In this document: one piece after another, positions 30,446 to 33,763 of the stretch
How positions within the stretch are numbered: position 1 is the first letter of the stretch
Layout of the letters: the number at the start of each line of letters is the position of its first letter
Assembly: GCA_947074295.1 (NCBI GenBank)
Contig: CAMTPC010000026.1
Location: 1 to 33,763 of the forward strand
DNA from: an uncultured Bacteroides sp.
GTDB taxonomy: Bacteria; Bacteroidota; Bacteroidia; Bacteroidales; Bacteroidaceae
Direction of reading: 5' to 3'
Length of the DNA stretch: 33,763 nt
Position numbers and translations under genes: made by a program
Notes under the pieces: generated by a model
Seen by the model: the letters and a program-made list of their open reading frames with translations, nothing else
The model's database searches: none
What the model was told of the DNA's origin: nothing

Positions 30446-31897
30446 TTATTGATGTGCATTGATAGCATTCATCACTTTAGACAAGTTGGTAACAGCTGCT
30501 TGATTGCCCAACTGTACTCCTTGTTGGAAGTATTGAATAGCTTGGCTCACATTGCCTTGATAGAAATTGATGATACCCAAGTTATTGAAATATTCACCAT
30601 TTTTCTTGTTGGCTTTTGCGATAGCTTTTTGTGCACGAGCAATGTCTTTTGTTGTCAAGTATGCACCTGCCACATTCAAATTAGCTACTGGATCATCTGG
30701 AGCTTGGCGTTGTGCCACTTCAAATGCTTCTACAAATTTCTTGCTACCTCTTGGGTGTTTGAATGCTACGTTATAGAATTCAGTTTGGCTCAACAAGTTA
30801 GGATTAGCTTCCATCACCACCAAAGCTTGTTCAGTAGTAAATGTATTCACATTGTAAGTAATAGCCACAGCTACATTGCGCAACAATGGGTAGATATTCT
30901 TCAACATGTCTTTATAAGCAGCACCACCATCAAATGCTTTAATCTTTTCTTTACGCAGCTTATCATCAGTTGTAGTGTTTACAATTGTAATGATAGAGTC
31001 AGCATAAGGAGGTTTAAGCTCTGTCAGCGCGATTACAAGTCCTTCCCAGTTTTCACCACCAAATGCTGTAGTGTAAGTTGTTGCAGGAATGTCTTTTACC
31101 TTAGAAGCCAAATACTTCATCAATGCCTCAGTACGTTTCTTTGCAAGATTTTGGTTGAAACCTTCTGGACCTTCAGGTGAAGCATAACCCTCAATTGCGA
31201 TATTATTGATTACGATATTGCTATCGGCAACCACTTTTTCGAACAATGTTTGGATGTTAGCCAATTCTTTCGCATTATTCTTATAATTAGGAAGAATAGT
31301 GGCTTGATTCAATTTAAAGTCTAGATAAGTGTTATAGACATCAGTCACCACTTTGTCTACATCAACTGGTTCGATGAATGCAATAACTGGCATAATTTCA
31401 GCCAAACGCTTAGCTTCTGTAGAAACAGCATTAGTAATCAACTCTTGAGACTCCATCAAAACAGCGTCTTTCTTGCCTACTAATTGTTCTACAAGATAGA
31501 AAGCCGCATTTGCCATCCAAGGTTGATAATCCACAACTTGAGAATAAATAAAGGCTTCACGCTTTTCGTAAGGCATTACTACAGCGTTTACCTCAAGACC
31601 TTTTTTCACAGCCTTTTCATACTCTTTTTGTTTTTTCTTACCATTAACGATAATTCCAGGAAATTGCAATGTGTTCTGGCCATCTGTCAATGTAGGAATC
31701 AAAACCAAAGCTTCGTGCTTTTCGATCTTCAAATCGGCCATATCTACAAACATACTTGCAGTCAAAGCATTACTTTGCTGCCACACATAAATGTCTGACA
31801 TTGTAATGGCATCACTGTAGAATTTCTTTTTAGCACTTAGTGGTAAAGCACACAAGAAGGCTAATACTAGTAATAAAAAATTCTTTTTCACTTTCAT
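30446..31897 (-). CDS. OmpA-like envelope protein with DUF3868-type N-terminus and TPRs
   Basis: 483 residues. A signal peptide KKNFLLLVLAFLCALPLSA is followed by a beta-rich N-domain (KHEALVLIPTLTDGQNTLQFPGIIVNGKKK), the kind found in Bacteroidales DUF3868 proteins. An OmpA_C-like domain near 220-280 has NIAIEGYASPEGPEGFNQNLAKKRTEALMKYL, the peptidoglycan-binding pattern. The C-terminal 120 residues form TPR repeats (NVAGAYLTTKDIARAQKAIAKANKKNGEYFNNLGIINFYQGNVSQAIQYFQQGVQLG). No lipobox is seen, so it is periplasmic or outer-membrane associated. DUF3868 proteins are often in fimbrial loci, but none is adjacent here. Codon choice looks like that of a highly expressed gene. Confidence 0.82.
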   Translation of the reverse strand: MKVKKNFLLLVLAFLCALPLSAKKKFYSDAITMSDIYVWQQSNALTASMFVDMADLKIEKHEALVLIPTLTDGQNTLQFPGIIVNGKKKQKEYEKAVKKGLEVNAVVMPYEKREAFIYSQVVDYQPWMANAAFYLVEQLVGKKDAVLMESQELITNAVSTEAKRLAEIMPVIAFIEPVDVDKVVTDVYNTYLDFKLNQATILPNYKNNAKELANIQTLFEKVVADSNIVINNIAIEGYASPEGPEGFNQNLAKKRTEALMKYLASKVKDIPATTYTTAFGGENWEGLVIALTELKPPYADSIITIVNTTTDDKLRKEKIKAFDGGAAYKDMLKNIYPLLRNVAVAITYNVNTFTTEQALVVMEANPNLLSQTEFYNVAFKHPRGSKKFVEAFEVAQRQAPDDPVANLNVAGAYLTTKDIARAQKAIAKANKKNGEYFNNLGIINFYQGNVSQAIQYFQQGVQLGNQAAVTNLSKVMNAINAHQ

Positions 31898-32534
31898 ATT
31901 GGTTTTTAGAGTTAGTAAATAATATTATTTTTAAAATCGTTTCATTCATCTAGATTAAACCAGATTTATGTATATCAACAAAGAAAAAAGAATAATGTTT
32001 AGTATTGACCTCTTATAATAGACGAATCATAACAAATATTCCATTTAGAACAATTTATCACTAATTAATGATAATAGCATACTCTTTTCGAAACACTTAT
32101 ACCGACAGCAATACTATTCTACATACCTAATTATCAAACCTTAAGACACGATCATAGAAGTAACAAAGGATCATTCAATGCATAGAGGATGTATTTCAGC
32201 AAAAAGCCATCTATCCCTATACACCTTATGCTTGAACTGAGTGTATAAAATAGCTCATTAATAATTGAAGGACATTAATTAGAGCTATACAACCGCTATT
32301 GCCATCTCAATGTTTTTTTGAATTTATCTTTTTATATAAGCCAACTCTTTCGAAAGAAATATTCTCAAGATAGACTCGGAAGATGAGGAGGTAAGATGCA
32401 AGTATCTAGATGAAAATATTCAGTTTTCTTCCCGAAACATCCATAATTTTAAAAAACCAGCAATGAAAGAAAGAGATAAATCAAAGATGTCTTACATTTT
32501 TTTGAACAAGTGCTAATGGCTTTCTAATTCATAG
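31898..32534. other. Long AT-rich intergenic region with inverted repeats
   Basis: About 640 bases without a supported gene on either strand. It must hold the promoter of the OmpA/TPR gene, but no clear TAnnTTTG box is seen on the minus strand. Inverted repeats: ATACACC-containing TATACAC/GTGTATA at about 32218-32247, ATAGCTC/GAGCTAT at 32250-32288 with ATTAAT in both arms, and the palindrome TCTTTCGAAAGA near 32347. Confidence 0.5.
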
Positions 32535-33458
32535 TTATACCATGTGCGCCTTCAAAAACCTTTGTAACTTATCATTCATATCATCGGTCCAAAACTGCCA
32601 ACCGCCATGATCGGCATCTTTAAGTGCATAAAATTCATACGAAAACCCTTCGTGTTCGAGACGATTGGCCAACTGGTCGCTTTGTGAAAAAGGCACTACA
32701 CGGTCTTTGGTGCCATGTGCCAAGAACAATGGCGGATAGAACACACCCGCTTTAAAGTAGTAGTAAGGACTGATCCAGATTGCTTTTTGTGGGTCATCAT
32801 CTACCGACACGCCACCCATCAAACGGCCCTCGGGACTGTTGGCATCTCCAGTGCTAGCAGCAGTAGGATCTTGGTTCATCACCAATAAATTGGATGGTGG
32901 AAAATAGGCAACAATAGCATTTATCGCTGGCAACACCTCATCTTCCTTTAGCTTCAAGCCTGTAAATAGAGCTATGTGAGCACCCGATGAATCTCCCCAA
33001 ACAAAAATGTTGTTAGGATCTATAAAGAAACCTGCCGCGTTTTCTTTCAGAAACTCTATCGCTGCCAAAGCATCTTCGCGTTGTGCTGGAAAAGGATGAG
33101 TCTCTGCACTGCGATATTCCACCTCAATCACCACAAAACCACGTCGGGCCAATTGCGCAATCTGTGGTATATTGCCCGGCAGATTCTGATGCATCCAAGC
33201 CGAACCTTTGATATAGACCACACATGGATAGGGGTTCACGTCTTCTTCTTCCGCATCGGGTATCAATATATGCAAATGCAGTGTATCATCTCCAACCGTG
33301 CGATAGGGAATATCAGGAATATAAATAATCTTATATAACTCTACCTCTTGTATCACAGTGATAGCCTTAGGGTTGGTAACAACTGCTTCTGGAAAATCAG
33401 CTCTATTATTTCGTGGACCATTCTGGTCGTTTAGTTTTAAAAAGGAAGATTCTATCAT
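32535..33458 (-). CDS. Alpha/beta hydrolase, BD-FAE-type esterase
   Basis: 307 residues, no signal peptide, so cytoplasmic. The nucleophile elbow is GDSSGAH near residue 156. The Asp and His follow in HGTKDRVVPFSQSDQL and DADHGGWQF, completing the triad. The oxyanion motif is CVVYIKGSAWMHQN: KGS replaces the HGG of typical carboxylesterases, a variant seen in Bacteroidetes members of the BD-FAE (feruloyl/acetylxylan esterase-like) group. The substrate is unknown; esters on dietary glycans are plausible, but no polysaccharide-utilisation genes are visible in the window. The region upstream holds 22-bp tandem repeats. Confidence 0.85.
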   Translation of the reverse strand: MIESSFLKLNDQNGPRNNRADFPEAVVTNPKAITVIQEVELYKIIYIPDIPYRTVGDDTLHLHILIPDAEEEDVNPYPCVVYIKGSAWMHQNLPGNIPQIAQLARRGFVVIEVEYRSAETHPFPAQREDALAAIEFLKENAAGFFIDPNNIFVWGDSSGAHIALFTGLKLKEDEVLPAINAIVAYFPPSNLLVMNQDPTAASTGDANSPEGRLMGGVSVDDDPQKAIWISPYYYFKAGVFYPPLFLAHGTKDRVVPFSQSDQLANRLEHEGFSYEFYALKDADHGGWQFWTDDMNDKLQRFLKAHMV

Positions 33459-33475
33459 GATTTACTGAATATTAA

Positions 33476-33585
33476 TCAAACAAATAGTATGTATAGCTAT
33501 TCACTGTGGTATGCATAGCTATACACCATGGTATGCAGCCTTGCGCACCAAGGTAGGCAGCCCTGCTCACTAAACTCTATAAACT
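33476..33585. repeat. 22-bp-period palindromic tandem repeat, about five degenerate units
   Basis: Clear units at 33498-33519, 33520-33541 and 33542-33563, with degenerate flanking units. The core TACACCATGGTATGCAG resembles TATGCACCATGGTGCATA of the array at 17767-17832, with the same 22-base period. It lies upstream of the hydrolase gene. Confidence 0.75.
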
Positions 33586-33672
33586 AACACATTACGATAA
33601 ATTTTCAACACTACAGAAGCAGGTTTTGTTTTAAGCAAAGATGAATCATTGCGCTAAATTAAATGCTGTTTA

Positions 33673-33703
33673 TTGCCGAGATAAAGAATCTTTCCTATCT
33701 TTG
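33673..33703 (+). promoter_or_regulatory. Promoter of the riboswitch-controlled gene
   Basis: TTG at 33673-33675 and TATCTTTG at 33696-33703, standard spacing. It leads directly into the cobalamin riboswitch. Confidence 0.82.
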
Positions 33704-33707
33704 CAGA

Positions 33708-33763
33708 CGTATTGGTTTGCAGCTTCTCCATTGACGGGGAAGGCAATTAAAAGGGAATCAGGT
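33708..33763 (+). promoter_or_regulatory. Cobalamin riboswitch, 5' part, cut by window edge
   Basis: After the promoter comes GTATTGGTTTGCAG, then a 7-bp stem CTTCTCC (33723-33729)/GGGGAAG (33736-33742), and then TTAAAAGGGAATCAGGT. AAAAGGGAAT...GGT is the conserved core entry of the B12 (AdoCbl) riboswitch, as seen before many Bacteroides btuB-like and cobalamin genes. The rest of the aptamer and the gene lie beyond the window. Confidence 0.82.

Noticed and set aside
30449..31180. 243-codon open frame antisense to the OmpA/TPR gene
   Set aside because: It is a shadow of the biased codon usage of a strongly supported gene; its sequence is Cys/Ser/Phe-rich without any domain.
1..33763. Mobile element, prophage, or defence system
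   Set aside because: No transposase, integrase, phage structural gene, restriction or nuclease module was found; the only AlbA_2 protein stands beside a symporter.

Overview
The window looks like chromosomal core DNA of a member of the Bacteroidales, most likely Bacteroides or a close relative. The base composition is AT-rich. Many genes and all RNA genes are preceded by the Bacteroidetes-type promoter (TTG/TTTG, about 19 bp, then TAnnTTTG), and Shine-Dalgarno sequences are mostly absent. Typical Bacteroidales families recur: histone H1-like protein, AGCS symporter, RNase Y downstream of zapA, a DUF3868/OmpA-like envelope protein and a BD-FAE-type esterase. I see no insertion sequence, integrase, phage module or CRISPR array.

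Layout. 1-363: two tandem tRNA-Asp genes (the first cut by the window edge), each with the same terminator. 507-8000: EamA transporter, a 56-codon basic ORF with an SDR, MaoC hydratase, RluA-type pseudouridine synthase with a small zinc-ribbon protein, YgbA-family protein with a second SDR, then a TIGR01777 epimerase and GNAT protein on the minus strand. 8130-14410: lytic transglycosylase and K+ channel, AGCS symporter and AlbA_2 protein (minus), histone H1-like protein, an unknown conserved protein, a UDG-superfamily protein, an ArsC/Spx-like protein and tRNA-Trp. 14478-17388: pyridoxamine kinase, DUF454 protein, nucleosidase, and a membrane protein with its winged-helix regulator. 17875-23779: a signalling and envelope block with a hybrid histidine kinase (HisKA-HATPase-REC-HPt), a divergent NtrC-type sigma-54 regulator, two tandem small secreted acidic proteins and a PagL-like lipid A deacylase. 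24074-28722: coiled-coil protein, ZapA, RNase Y, CutC and a YfcC/DcuC-type carrier. 28939-33458: a 45-aa protein, DNA polymerase IV, an OmpA/TPR envelope protein and an alpha/beta hydrolase. The right edge holds the start of a cobalamin riboswitch with its promoter.

How the genes fit together. Most are independent housekeeping or envelope functions in short two-gene operons separated by clear bidirectional terminators. The most coherent unit is the kinase/sigma-54 regulator pair. A near-consensus sigma-54 site lies upstream of the small acidic secreted proteins, about 0.6 kb from the regulator gene, and the lipid A deacylase follows. This suggests, but does not prove, a local envelope-response regulon. 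Other points for a second look are a 22-bp-period palindromic tandem repeat present at two loci, an intergenic region with mutually exclusive hairpins (22430-22514), a possible small RNA with terminator at about 5545-5656, and several genes whose -7 element sits 4-6 bases from the start codon, implying leaderless mRNAs. I did not find a clearly new multi-gene system.
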